From JBGOUJ01 sp041477005 (GTDB lineage: Bacteria > Acidobacteriota > Terriglobia > Bryobacterales > JACQDG01), in the NCBI GenBank assembly GCA_041477005.1, contig JBGOUJ010000015.1, positions 1 to 31,099 on the forward strand: DNA of 31,099 nucleotides, given 5' to 3'. Position 1 is the first letter of the stretch. Every line of letters starts with the position of its first letter. Position numbers and translations under genes: made by a program. The notes under the pieces are model-generated. The model made no database searches. It was not told the DNA's origin and worked only from the letters and a program-made list of their open reading frames with translations. Positions 23,580-30,683 of this stretch are shown one piece after another.

Positions 23580-25409
23580 CTACCGGTACCCCGCGGCTTG
23601 CAATTCAAACAGCTCTGCGTATTGCCCTCCCAAACGCACCAACTCCTCGTGCGTTCCCTCCTCGAGCACTCGGCCGTCGTGCAGGACCAGGATCCGGTCG
23701 GCCATCCGTACCGTGGAAAAACGATGCGATATCAGGACTGCTATCTTACCTCGGGTGAGCTCGGCGAAGCGCTCGAAAACGGCGTGCTCGGCGCGGGCGT
23801 CTAGCGTGGCCGTGGGCTCGTCGAGGATCAGCAATTGGGCGTCACGCATGTAGGCGCGAGCGAGAGCGACCTTTTGCCACTCGCCGCCGGAAAGATCGAC
23901 GCCGTCGGCGAAGCGCCGGCCGACCATCTGGTCGAGGCCTTTCTCGAAGCGCGACGCCACTTCGCTTGCCAGGCTGAGCCGCGCCGCGTGCTCGATTTGG
24001 GGGCGGTCGCCGATGCGCTCCACGCGCCCGACGCCGATGTTTTCCCAGAGCAGCAAGTTGTAGCGCATGTAGTCCTGGAAGATGACGCCGATTTCGCGGC
24101 GGAGGTCCTCCAGGCTGTATTCCCGCAGGTCCACGCCGTCCAGCAGGATCACGCCTTCGGTCGGGTCGTAGAGCCGGGCGATCAGCTTGGTGATGGTGGT
24201 CTTGCCGGCGCCGTTTTCGCCGATCAGGGCGATGCGCTGGCCGGGCCGCAGCTCGAAGCTGACCTTCTGGATGGCGTCGCGCTCGGTGCCGGGGTAACGG
24301 AAGCCTACGTCGCGAAATTCGATGCCCTGGCGGATGGGGCGCGGGACGGACAAGGGGCCGGAGCCGGGGCGGGGAAGCGGCCGAATTTGCGGCTCCATGC
24401 GGAAGAAGGTGAACAGGTCGTCGAGATACAGGGCCTCTTCGGTGATGCTCGAGAAGTTGGTCAGGACGTTCTCGATCAGGCTGCGGCTGCGGGAGAAGGC
24501 GCCGGCGAGCAGGGTGAGGTCGCCGACCGTGAGCGCGCCGTGAACCGTGCGGTAGAGGATCACTACATAGGCGGCGTAATAGCCGCCGGTGCCGAGCATG
24601 GCGAGCAGCGAGCCGACCCCGGCGCGGCGGAGGCGAAGCGCACGGGTCTCGCCATAGAAGCGCTCGGCCAGCCGCCGGTAGCGCTCAGCAAGGTAGGGGC
24701 CGAGGCCGAAGATCTTGACTTCCTTGGCGCTCTCCTGGGTGGCGCCCAGCCAGCGTACGTAATCGAGCTCCCGGCGCTGGGGCGTCCAGCGGTAGAGCAG
24801 GGAATAGTTCAGCGAGCCGAAGTGAATCTCGCTGAGGAAGGACGGGACGACCGCGCAGAGCAGCAGCAGGAGGAGCGAGGGTGAATAGGCGGCAAGGGAG
24901 GCCGTGAGGCTGGCGAGGGTGAGCAGGTCGCGGGCGTCCATGACCAGATCGGCCAGCAGGACCTGCCGGGAATTGGTCTGGCGGCGAGCGCGCTCAAGCT
25001 TGTCGTAGAAATCCGGCTCCTCGAAATGGGCCAAGTCGAGCGTCGCGGCGTGCCGGATCATCTCGATGCTGACCCGGTTGGTGAAGCGGTCGCCGAGCAG
25101 ATTGTTGACGAGCTGCGAGGCGCGGGCCAGCACGTCCGAGGCTACGGCCAAAACCAGCTCGATCGCCACCAGCTTCCAGATCCGTCCGGTTCCGGCAGCG
25201 CCCCGGTAGACCACGGCGTCGATGATCAGCTTGCCGACCCACAGCAGGGCCAGGGGCAGCCCGGCTCGCAGGAGTGCGAGGGCCACCATGGCGAAGCTGA
25301 GGAAAGGGCTGGTCTCCCACACCATCTTCACCAGAGGCCGGACGTTCTCCAAGGCCTTCACCCGCTCCCGCCAGGTGCGTTTGGCCGGGGCCGGCTGGTG
25401 GGGATTCAT
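23580..25409 (-). CDS. ABC exporter, fused membrane and ATPase domains
   Basis: Half-size type-IV ABC exporter that works as a dimer. 609 residues: six-helix membrane domain (about 35-330) and nucleotide-binding domain with Walker A GENGAGKTT (about 394-402), signature LSGGEWQK (about 506), Walker B LLILDEPTATLD (about 527) and switch ISHR (about 561). The substrate cannot be read from sequence; lipids, peptides or drugs are all possible. The ATG at 25409 (MNPHQPAPAKRTW) is preferred over 25505 because a -10-like TAAACT lies 11 nt upstream on the minus strand, suggesting a nearly leaderless mRNA, and the extension is not membrane-like. It is transcribed away from hicA. Confidence 0.92.
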   Translation of the reverse strand: MNPHQPAPAKRTWRERVKALENVRPLVKMVWETSPFLSFAMVALALLRAGLPLALLWVGKLIIDAVVYRGAAGTGRIWKLVAIELVLAVASDVLARASQLVNNLLGDRFTNRVSIEMIRHAATLDLAHFEEPDFYDKLERARRQTNSRQVLLADLVMDARDLLTLASLTASLAAYSPSLLLLLLCAVVPSFLSEIHFGSLNYSLLYRWTPQRRELDYVRWLGATQESAKEVKIFGLGPYLAERYRRLAERFYGETRALRLRRAGVGSLLAMLGTGGYYAAYVVILYRTVHGALTVGDLTLLAGAFSRSRSLIENVLTNFSSITEEALYLDDLFTFFRMEPQIRPLPRPGSGPLSVPRPIRQGIEFRDVGFRYPGTERDAIQKVSFELRPGQRIALIGENGAGKTTITKLIARLYDPTEGVILLDGVDLREYSLEDLRREIGVIFQDYMRYNLLLWENIGVGRVERIGDRPQIEHAARLSLASEVASRFEKGLDQMVGRRFADGVDLSGGEWQKVALARAYMRDAQLLILDEPTATLDARAEHAVFERFAELTRGKIAVLISHRFSTVRMADRILVLHDGRVLEEGTHEELVRLGGQYAELFELQAAGYR

Positions 25410-25513
25410 GGTGGCAAGTTTAGCAGGGCGAGCGCGGATGGGATGCGGCGACGGCGGTTCGACGCTCGGCGTTGCGACACCCAAGAAAAGGTGACAAGTC
25501 TGCACGCCCTTTC

Positions 25514-25537
25514 AGTATCAGAACATGATACTATAGA
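25514..25537 (+). promoter_or_regulatory. hicAB operator palindrome and -10 region
   Basis: Perfect inverted repeat AGTATCA (25514-25520), 5-nt centre GAACA, TGATACT (25526-25532). TACTAT or TATAGA (25529-25537) inside and after the right arm serves as a -10, and the GTG of hicA follows at 25541. Position and symmetry fit an operator for the HicB DNA-binding domain. Confidence 0.75.
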
Positions 25538-25540
25538 CCC

Positions 25541-25795
25541 GTGGAGGGTAAGCAGGGTCGCACGCTAGAGGCTATATTCGAGCGTCCGGTGCGGGCCGAC
25601 ATTCGGTGGAAGGACATTGAATCGCTTCTGTCAGCGTGTGGCGCCGAGATTAACGAGGGGCGAGGCTCGCGAGTGCGCGTGGCTCTGAAAGGCGTGCGGG
25701 CTGTTTTTCATCGTCCGCATCCTCGAAAGGAAACCGACCGTGGAGCGGTCGTTTCGGTGCGACGCTTCTTGACCGAGGCAGGGATCGAGCCATGA
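25541..25795 (+). CDS. hicA: HicA-like toxin
   Basis: Putative mRNA interferase of the HicA double-stranded-RNA-binding fold. 84 residues: WKDIESLLSACGAEINEGRGSRVRVALKGVRAVFHRPHPRKE followed by VSVRRFLTEAGIEP, the usual HicA order of helix, hairpin and C-terminal helix. The GSHH catalytic motif of classic HicA is GSRVR here, with His supplied by FHRPHP; this belongs to a longer HicA branch, and activity is not certain. The start GTG at 25541 directly follows the operator, implying little or no leader. The stop overlaps the hicB start (ATGATGG), with toxin first as in other hicAB pairs. Confidence 0.88.
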   Translation: MEGKQGRTLEAIFERPVRADIRWKDIESLLSACGAEINEGRGSRVRVALKGVRAVFHRPHPRKETDRGAVVSVRRFLTEAGIEP

Positions 25796-26133
25796 TGGAG
25801 TACAAAGGTTATCTGGCACGCGTGCAGTTTGACGATCGGGCCGATTTGTTTCATGGAGAGGTAATGAACATCCGGGATGTGGTGACCTTCCAAGGCCGCA
25901 CCGTGAGAGGGTTGCAACGGGCGTTCCGGGACTCGGTGGAGGATTACCTGGCCTTCTGCGCTGAACGGGGCGAGGAGCCGGAGAGACCTTTTTCCGGGAA
26001 GTTCGTTGTGCGGATCAGCCCGGAATTGCATCGCGAGATCTCCATCGCCGCCGCCAAAGACGGGAAAAGCCTCAACGCTTGGGTTGCGGAGCGGCTTTCG
26101 TCGGAACTGTCCCGCAAGGGGGCCGCTCAGTAG
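25792..26133 (+). CDS. hicB: HicB-like antitoxin with ribbon-helix-helix domain
   Basis: 113 residues. The N-terminal half (YLARVQFDDRADLFHGEVMN...GLQRAFRDSVEDYLAFC) is the degenerate RNase-H-like HicB fold that neutralises the toxin. The C-terminal KFVVRISPELHREISIAAAKDGKSLNAWVAERLS is a ribbon-helix-helix DNA-binding domain. It would bind the palindrome upstream of hicA and repress the pair. Its start overlaps the hicA stop. A 9-bp hairpin follows shortly after the stop. Confidence 0.92.
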   Translation: MMEYKGYLARVQFDDRADLFHGEVMNIRDVVTFQGRTVRGLQRAFRDSVEDYLAFCAERGEEPERPFSGKFVVRISPELHREISIAAAKDGKSLNAWVAERLSSELSRKGAAQ

Positions 26134-26143
26134 GGCTACCCCA

Positions 26144-26173
26144 GGCTGTCGGCCAGGTACAACTCCGACAGCC
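26144..26173 (+). terminator. Hairpin downstream of hicB, possible terminator
   Basis: Perfect 9-bp stem GGCTGTCGG/CCGACAGCC with a 12-nt loop, starting 11 nt after the hicB stop. There is no T-run, so intrinsic termination is not assured. GTACAAC in the loop can alternatively pair with GTTGTAC at 26184-26190. Confidence 0.45.
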
Positions 26174-26295
26174 CCCGGTTGTGGTTGTACACGCCGCCGT
26201 AAGACAAGTGTAGCACAAACAAAACCATTTTCCGGAATTGTAGTTGATCCGCCTGCAAAATTCGGGCGGCGTCGGAAATAAAGCGAATGGATTCG

Positions 26296-26324
26296 TTGAA
26301 AAGAGATTTGGTATGTACTAACAT
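26296..26324 (+). promoter_or_regulatory. Promoter of the CRISPR-Cas operon
   Basis: TTGAAA (26296-26301), 17-nt spacer and TAACAT (26319-26324). GGAAGAGG follows 1 nt before the ATG at 26347, so this promoter sits just upstream of the truncated Cas3 ORF and fixes its start. It also means the longer start at 26287 lies before the transcript. Confidence 0.65.
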
Positions 26325-26346
26325 TACGCCTGTGTCCGGAAGAGGT

Positions 26347-26919
26347 ATGAGCGATAGCGGGCAGGCCTCAGAGTACAAGGGGTTCTTCCGGGAGGCCACG
26401 GAAGGCCAAGAGGCGTTTCCCTACCAGTGTCGACTCGCTAGGGAGAGGGTCGCCGGCCGAGCCATCCATGTGCCAACCGGGGCGGGAAAGACCGCCGCGG
26501 TGGTGCTGGCGTGGCTGTGGCGGCGGCAGGTCGATAAGGAGCACACGCCGCGGCGGCTGGTGTACTGCCTACCGACGCGTGTGCTGGTGGAGCAAGTGAG
26601 GGGTGAGGTCGACAGGTGGGTGGGGCGCGTGGCGTCGGAGGTCAAGGCGTATAGTCTGATGGGCGGCGAGGTGGAAGAGGGATGGGAAATGCACCCGGAG
26701 CAGGCGGCGATTCTAGACGCCACGCAGGACATGCTGCTCAACCGCGGCTACGCGATGAACCGGTACAGGCGGCCGGTACATTTTGGGTTGCTGAACAACG
26801 ATTGTCTATGGGTTTGTGATGAGGTGCAGTTGATGGGAAATGGTTTGGGAACTACAACGCAGTTGCACGCCTTCAGAGAGGAGGCGAGGACCTTCGGGCC
26901 GGCGGTTGCAATCCGATGA
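26347..26919 (+). CDS. N-terminal fragment of a Cas3-type helicase
   Basis: 190 residues matching only the first RecA-like domain of a type I-G Cas3. EATEGQEAFPYQCRLARE is the entry (Q-like) motif, GAGKT is at 45-49, the Ia-like segment is RLVYCLPTRVLVEQV, and box II is CDEVQLMG at 157-164. It stops at GPAVAIR, just where SAT (motif III) should follow. The second helicase domain and HD nuclease are absent, so it cannot act as Cas3 alone. It is not a copy of the next gene: box II is DEVQ rather than DEAH, and the Walker A to box II distance is 113 versus 147 residues. It has its own promoter and SD, and its stop overlaps the full cas3 start (ATGA). It may be a relic of an older cas3 displaced by the present one, or a retained leader ORF. 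Confidence 0.75.
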   Translation: MSDSGQASEYKGFFREATEGQEAFPYQCRLARERVAGRAIHVPTGAGKTAAVVLAWLWRRQVDKEHTPRRLVYCLPTRVLVEQVRGEVDRWVGRVASEVKAYSLMGGEVEEGWEMHPEQAAILDATQDMLLNRGYAMNRYRRPVHFGLLNNDCLWVCDEVQLMGNGLGTTTQLHAFREEARTFGPAVAIR

Positions 26920-29888
26920 AAACCGACGCGCCATCCACTCAGCCTTCAACCAGCAGCCGTGAGCAGTTCTTCGAATTGAATTATCCGCTGTTGCGCGAAC
27001 AGACCCCGATGAAATGGATGGGCAGACTCTTCCTCCGACTCACGGATGGCGGGTACCCGAGGCTTGTTGACCTCCCCACAGGAGCCGGGAAGACCGATGT
27101 CGTTGTCATCTGGGTTCTCGCCTTATCCTGGTACGGCTTAGACACGGCGGCGAGAAAGCCGGTGCCGCGCCGCCTGATCTGGGTCATCAACCGCCGTGTG
27201 CTTGTTCAGCAGGTCTTCCGACTGGCAGGCAAGCTCCAGGGGAAGCTTTCTGGGGCTGGTGGTGACCGCTGTACACTTTCTGACGTCCGGGAGGGGCTCG
27301 CACGCTTGAGCGGAGAGCCAGCGGACATCCTTCGTGTCATCCAGCTCCGCGGCCAACTTGTCGATGACCGGGAGTGGTCCGTTGCTCCATCCGTGCCGCA
27401 ACTGATCATTGGCACGGTTGACCAGATTGGCAGCCGGTTGCTGTTCCAAGGCTACAGCCTCGGCAAATGGAGCCGGCCGCTGCAGGCCGCCCTCTTGGGC
27501 GTTGACGCTTGGATTTGCCTGGATGAAGCCCACCTCGTCCCAGCTTTCGTGCTCACTCTCCGTCAAACGCAGCGCATGATCGCAGATGAAGCCCACAGAA
27601 CGTCCAATGCCCTTTTCGCTGTTTTCGAGCGGCTCCCTTTTTGGATGACTGAGCTATCCGCCACTCCGGCTCTCCCGCCCCCGAGCGCGGAATCGGCTTT
27701 TCGCCTGCTCCCGGATGATGAGGGCGATCCTCGGCTGCAAGATCGGATCCTGGCGGCACGAACTCGGCGGGTGAGCGTTAGATGGCTTGCTAACACCGAG
27801 AAATCAGAAGAAGTGATAGAAAAGGCCGCTGCTGAGCTGGAGGGCAAAGTCGAGGCTGTCGCCGTGTTTGTGCGTGCGCCGAAGGACGCGAACAAAATAG
27901 CGGCTGGGCTCACCAAGCGCTTCAATAAAGAGAGAGTTCTGAAGATCACCGGGCGGCTTCGCGGATACGAACGCGACCGTCTCGAAAGGCAGAAGGTTTT
28001 CGAGCGCTTTGGGCCGGCGGAGGAGGGCGATCAGGCTGGCGGGGCGAAGGAAACTGTCTTTCTCGTGGGGACCGCCGCCGCGGAAGTTGGCCTCGACGCG
28101 GATGCCGCGGCTATTGTCTGCGATTTCGCTTCGCTTCCAACCCTTCTGCAGAGGCTAGGCCGGCTGGACCGGCGGGGCTGTCTCAGCCGTCGCTTCAGCG
28201 ACGGCGAATGTGAAGCGCCTCCGACCATGACTATTTTTGCGAAGCGCGAGGAAACGAGGCCCGACATCCAAATGCGGGTCCGGAAATTGGCACAAGAGTT
28301 GGGTGCGGAAAAGGATGATCTTCCCGCTTCGCTCTTGGTAGGAACGAGATGGAAGGAGGCGACCGCGAAGTCGAAGGAAGCGGAAATCGAGGTGCCGGAA
28401 GCGGAAGACAAGAAGGCCAAGGATGTTGATCCGAGCGAAATCGTCCGCGCGGCGACTCGGGGGGTGTTACTCGGCGGAGGGCAGGACGGATCCGATGCCG
28501 TGAAGGTGGGCGCCCAGCCTCCTTCCACATGGCTCAAACATCCGTTATCCTGCGTCACTGGTGGCCCTGTCGCTGTCCCGCCGCTGACCGCTGCCGTCGT
28601 CGAACACTGGTCTGGCACCACGGATCCGCGTAGCGCATTCCTGCCTGTACATCCTTTCCTCTATGGCATCCTGCCAGACCCGGAAGGAACCCCCCTCGTG
28701 TCGGTGGCTTTCCGGCTGGAGATGGACGCGTTGGCCGCCGCCCCGTCCGATGAGGACGACGAATACCAGGGACAAACCGCCGAAACGCAGGTCAGGGAGA
28801 TCTTCCGTCGGTTTCCGCCTCAGCGGGCTGAGTTCCACCTCGTTTCCTTGGGCGACGCGAGGGAGTGGTTCTCCACGCCGGAGGCATCCGGGATTCCGGT
28901 CGCTTTCTTTGACGGAGAGGAATGTTCGGTGACTTGGGATCATAGGGACAAAACGTCCCTCCGGCCCGGTGCGACCCTCATTCTGCCGACATTGGCTCGC
29001 GCTAGCGTGAGCAAGCTCCTGGAAAGCGCGAACGACCCCAAGGATGAAAGAGCCTCTCGTGATGTCCTGGAAGGCGTGTCAACCCAGCACCCGCGATACT
29101 GGCGCCGAATCGTGCAGGTTGAGCCGGGCGATTACCGGCTGAAGTCCGAAGATGGAGCTTCCCGGTTCGAGGCAATTGAGGCAGCGGAAAAATCGCATGC
29201 GGTACCCCATCGCGCCGCCGTTCCGGAGCCCCCTCACGGTACAACGTGGCAGGTTCGATCGTGGGCCCTGAGGATCGGCACGGACGCTTTCCGGTTTGAA
29301 TACCTGAAGCCGAGGAGGGAAGTACAATCCCAACTCCTGGCCGAGCATCTGGAGAGAGCCGAAAAGGACGCTGCCAGGATCGCCCGGACCCTGGCGCCTG
29401 ATAACGGATTTCTGCGCAGCCTGCTTGTCGAGGCAGCAAAGGTACATGATGAGGGCAAGCGTAACTGGAAATGGCAGCGAGCCATGGGCAATCCGGACTG
29501 CACAAATCCTGTGGCGAAACCGGTCAAACGGCCTGCGTCGACCGGAGGCTTCCGGCATGAGTGGGAGTCGCTTCTCAGAATGCGCACCTGCTCTCCCGAT
29601 GTCCCCGAATCGTTATCCGAATCCGACGCACAGCACTGGTTTGATCTTTGGCCTCACCTAGTTGCGGCACATCATGGGCACCTGCGACCCTGGCTTTCGG
29701 ACAACGGCTTTGCACACGAAGTCGGAAAGCAGCAGCAGTCCGCGCTGCGGCTTGAATCGGCTGAGCGCTTCGTTCGCCTTCAGCGTCACCTCGGGCCCTG
29801 GCGGTTGGCTTATCTGGAGGGTCTACTCAAGGCGGTGGACGTCGCAGCCAGCCAAGCCACCGAGCTGGAGGAGAGCGATGAGCAATGA
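26916..29888 (+). CDS. cas3: Cas3 helicase-nuclease, type I-G with C-terminal HD domain
   Basis: Effector that unwinds and degrades target DNA after Cascade binding. 990 residues. Helicase: Walker A PTGAGKT (54-60), NRRVLVQQVFRLAG (Ia), DEAH (203-206), SAT (248-250), and QRLGRLDRRG (412-421, motif VI). HD nuclease at the C-terminus: KVHDEGKRNW (His844-Asp845), RHEWESLL and AAHHGHLRPW. Helicase first and HD last is the order of type I-G (former I-U) Cas3; most other subtypes have HD first. All key residues are present. Its start overlaps the stop of the Cas3 fragment, and its end overlaps the next cas gene by 11 nt, so translation is coupled through the operon. Confidence 0.93.
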   Translation: MKTDAPSTQPSTSSREQFFELNYPLLREQTPMKWMGRLFLRLTDGGYPRLVDLPTGAGKTDVVVIWVLALSWYGLDTAARKPVPRRLIWVINRRVLVQQVFRLAGKLQGKLSGAGGDRCTLSDVREGLARLSGEPADILRVIQLRGQLVDDREWSVAPSVPQLIIGTVDQIGSRLLFQGYSLGKWSRPLQAALLGVDAWICLDEAHLVPAFVLTLRQTQRMIADEAHRTSNALFAVFERLPFWMTELSATPALPPPSAESAFRLLPDDEGDPRLQDRILAARTRRVSVRWLANTEKSEEVIEKAAAELEGKVEAVAVFVRAPKDANKIAAGLTKRFNKERVLKITGRLRGYERDRLERQKVFERFGPAEEGDQAGGAKETVFLVGTAAAEVGLDADAAAIVCDFASLPTLLQRLGRLDRRGCLSRRFSDGECEAPPTMTIFAKREETRPDIQMRVRKLAQELGAEKDDLPASLLVGTRWKEATAKSKEAEIEVPEAEDKKAKDVDPSEIVRAATRGVLLGGGQDGSDAVKVGAQPPSTWLKHPLSCVTGGPVAVPPLTAAVVEHWSGTTDPRSAFLPVHPFLYGILPDPEGTPLVSVAFRLEMDALAAAPSDEDDEYQGQTAETQVREIFRRFPPQRAEFHLVSLGDAREWFSTPEASGIPVAFFDGEECSVTWDHRDKTSLRPGATLILPTLARASVSKLLESANDPKDERASRDVLEGVSTQHPRYWRRIVQVEPGDYRLKSEDGASRFEAIEAAEKSHAVPHRAAVPEPPHGTTWQVRSWALRIGTDAFRFEYLKPRREVQSQLLAEHLERAEKDAARIARTLAPDNGFLRSLLVEAAKVHDEGKRNWKWQRAMGNPDCTNPVAKPVKRPASTGGFRHEWESLLRMRTCSPDVPESLSESDAQHWFDLWPHLVAAHHGHLRPWLSDNGFAHEVGKQQQSALRLESAERFVRLQRHLGPWRLAYLEGLLKAVDVAASQATELEESDEQ

Positions 29889-30669
29889 CGGCCTGCACCA
29901 GCTATTGCTGCCACTGGATGAACGCAACCTCGCCCATGTGCTCTCCGCGGTGGCGTTCGCCGCGCTGACATCCCGGAGCCCAGACGCCCGCCCCGGCGAG
30001 TCGACGTGCTGGTGGGATGAGCGGGGATTCGTCCTAAAGACGGCGCTGGGTCAAGCCGCTTTGTTCGGTGCGGCTGACGAATTTGTCCGCAGCGTTCGGT
30101 GGGTTCCGGGCATAGGAGGAAAAGAGCAAGGGACTTTCGCAGCCGCCGGCGAAGTCGGGTCAAATCCGTTCATTTCTCTCGCCGACGACGGACGGGCGAA
30201 CTCGCCGTTCAAGACGTTCGCTGCCAATCAGAATCCTGCGGACCACCTGCTCAACCAGCAGCGGGATCGCCTTAAGCCCCCAAATCCCAGCGATCAGTGG
30301 CTTTCGCAATTGGAAACTGGCATTTCGAGCTGGGGTTTCGACTCTCGGGTGGGCTCCCACGCGTACGACCTTGGCTTCAGTTCGAATGAGGAAGGAAGCG
30401 ACAAGTTGGACCCAATCTATCCAGCCATCGAACTCCTGAGTATTGCCGCCGCCTCATTCTTTGCCTCAGTCCAGGCGTGGCAGTCAGGTGAGAATGCCGC
30501 GGGGTATTCTATCTGGACCCAACCCATTTCCGTGTCGTTGGTGTCTTATGCGGTAGCTGGCCGACTGGGCGGGCTTCCCGCGCGCCGCTATCATGTAAAG
30601 AACCACGGTGGATCGTATGGATCGGGCGCAGGTTTCAAGTTCTTTCCCGAAGCGACACTCCAAAGTTAG
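29878..30669 (+). CDS. Small type I-G Cas protein in the csb3/csx14 position
   Basis: 263 residues; I do not recognise a firm family by sequence alone. It begins MSNDGLHQLLLPLDERNLAHVLSAVAFAAL and contains CWWDERGFVLKT, then IYPAIELLSIAAASFFASVQAW and YSIWTQPISVSLVSYAVAGRL. Such N-terminal and C-terminal patterns are seen in small Cas8-like subunits of I-G systems (csb3, csx14). In Geobacter sulfurreducens, to my knowledge, a small csx14 gene lies between cas3 and csb1, the same order as here. It may therefore be the large-subunit substitute of the complex. The start ATG at 29878 overlaps cas3 by 11 nt; the longer ORF start at 29662 lies deep inside cas3 and is unlikely. The next gene follows after 14 nt with AGGAGG. 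Confidence 0.7.
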   Translation: MSNDGLHQLLLPLDERNLAHVLSAVAFAALTSRSPDARPGESTCWWDERGFVLKTALGQAALFGAADEFVRSVRWVPGIGGKEQGTFAAAGEVGSNPFISLADDGRANSPFKTFAANQNPADHLLNQQRDRLKPPNPSDQWLSQLETGISSWGFDSRVGSHAYDLGFSSNEEGSDKLDPIYPAIELLSIAAASFFASVQAWQSGENAAGYSIWTQPISVSLVSYAVAGRLGGLPARRYHVKNHGGSYGSGAGFKFFPEATLQS

Positions 30670-30683
30670 GAGGAAAACCAGAG

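Noticed and set aside
26287..26346. Upstream ATG of the Cas3 fragment as the true start
   Set aside because: It lies before or within the -35/-10 promoter, while the ATG at 26347 has GGAAGAGG next to it.
26136..26399. 87-residue minus-strand ORF as a gene
   Set aside because: It overlaps the cas promoter and the 5' end of the Cas3 fragment, and I cannot assign a family; kept only as a remark on the spacer.
29662..29877. Extended N-terminus of the small Cas protein
   Set aside because: Would overlap cas3 by over 200 nt in another frame across the HD-domain codons; the ATG at 29878 fits operon coupling.
26347..29888. One cas3 split by a simple frameshift
   Set aside because: The second ORF has its own complete helicase start with Walker A, so joining the frames would give two first helicase domains.
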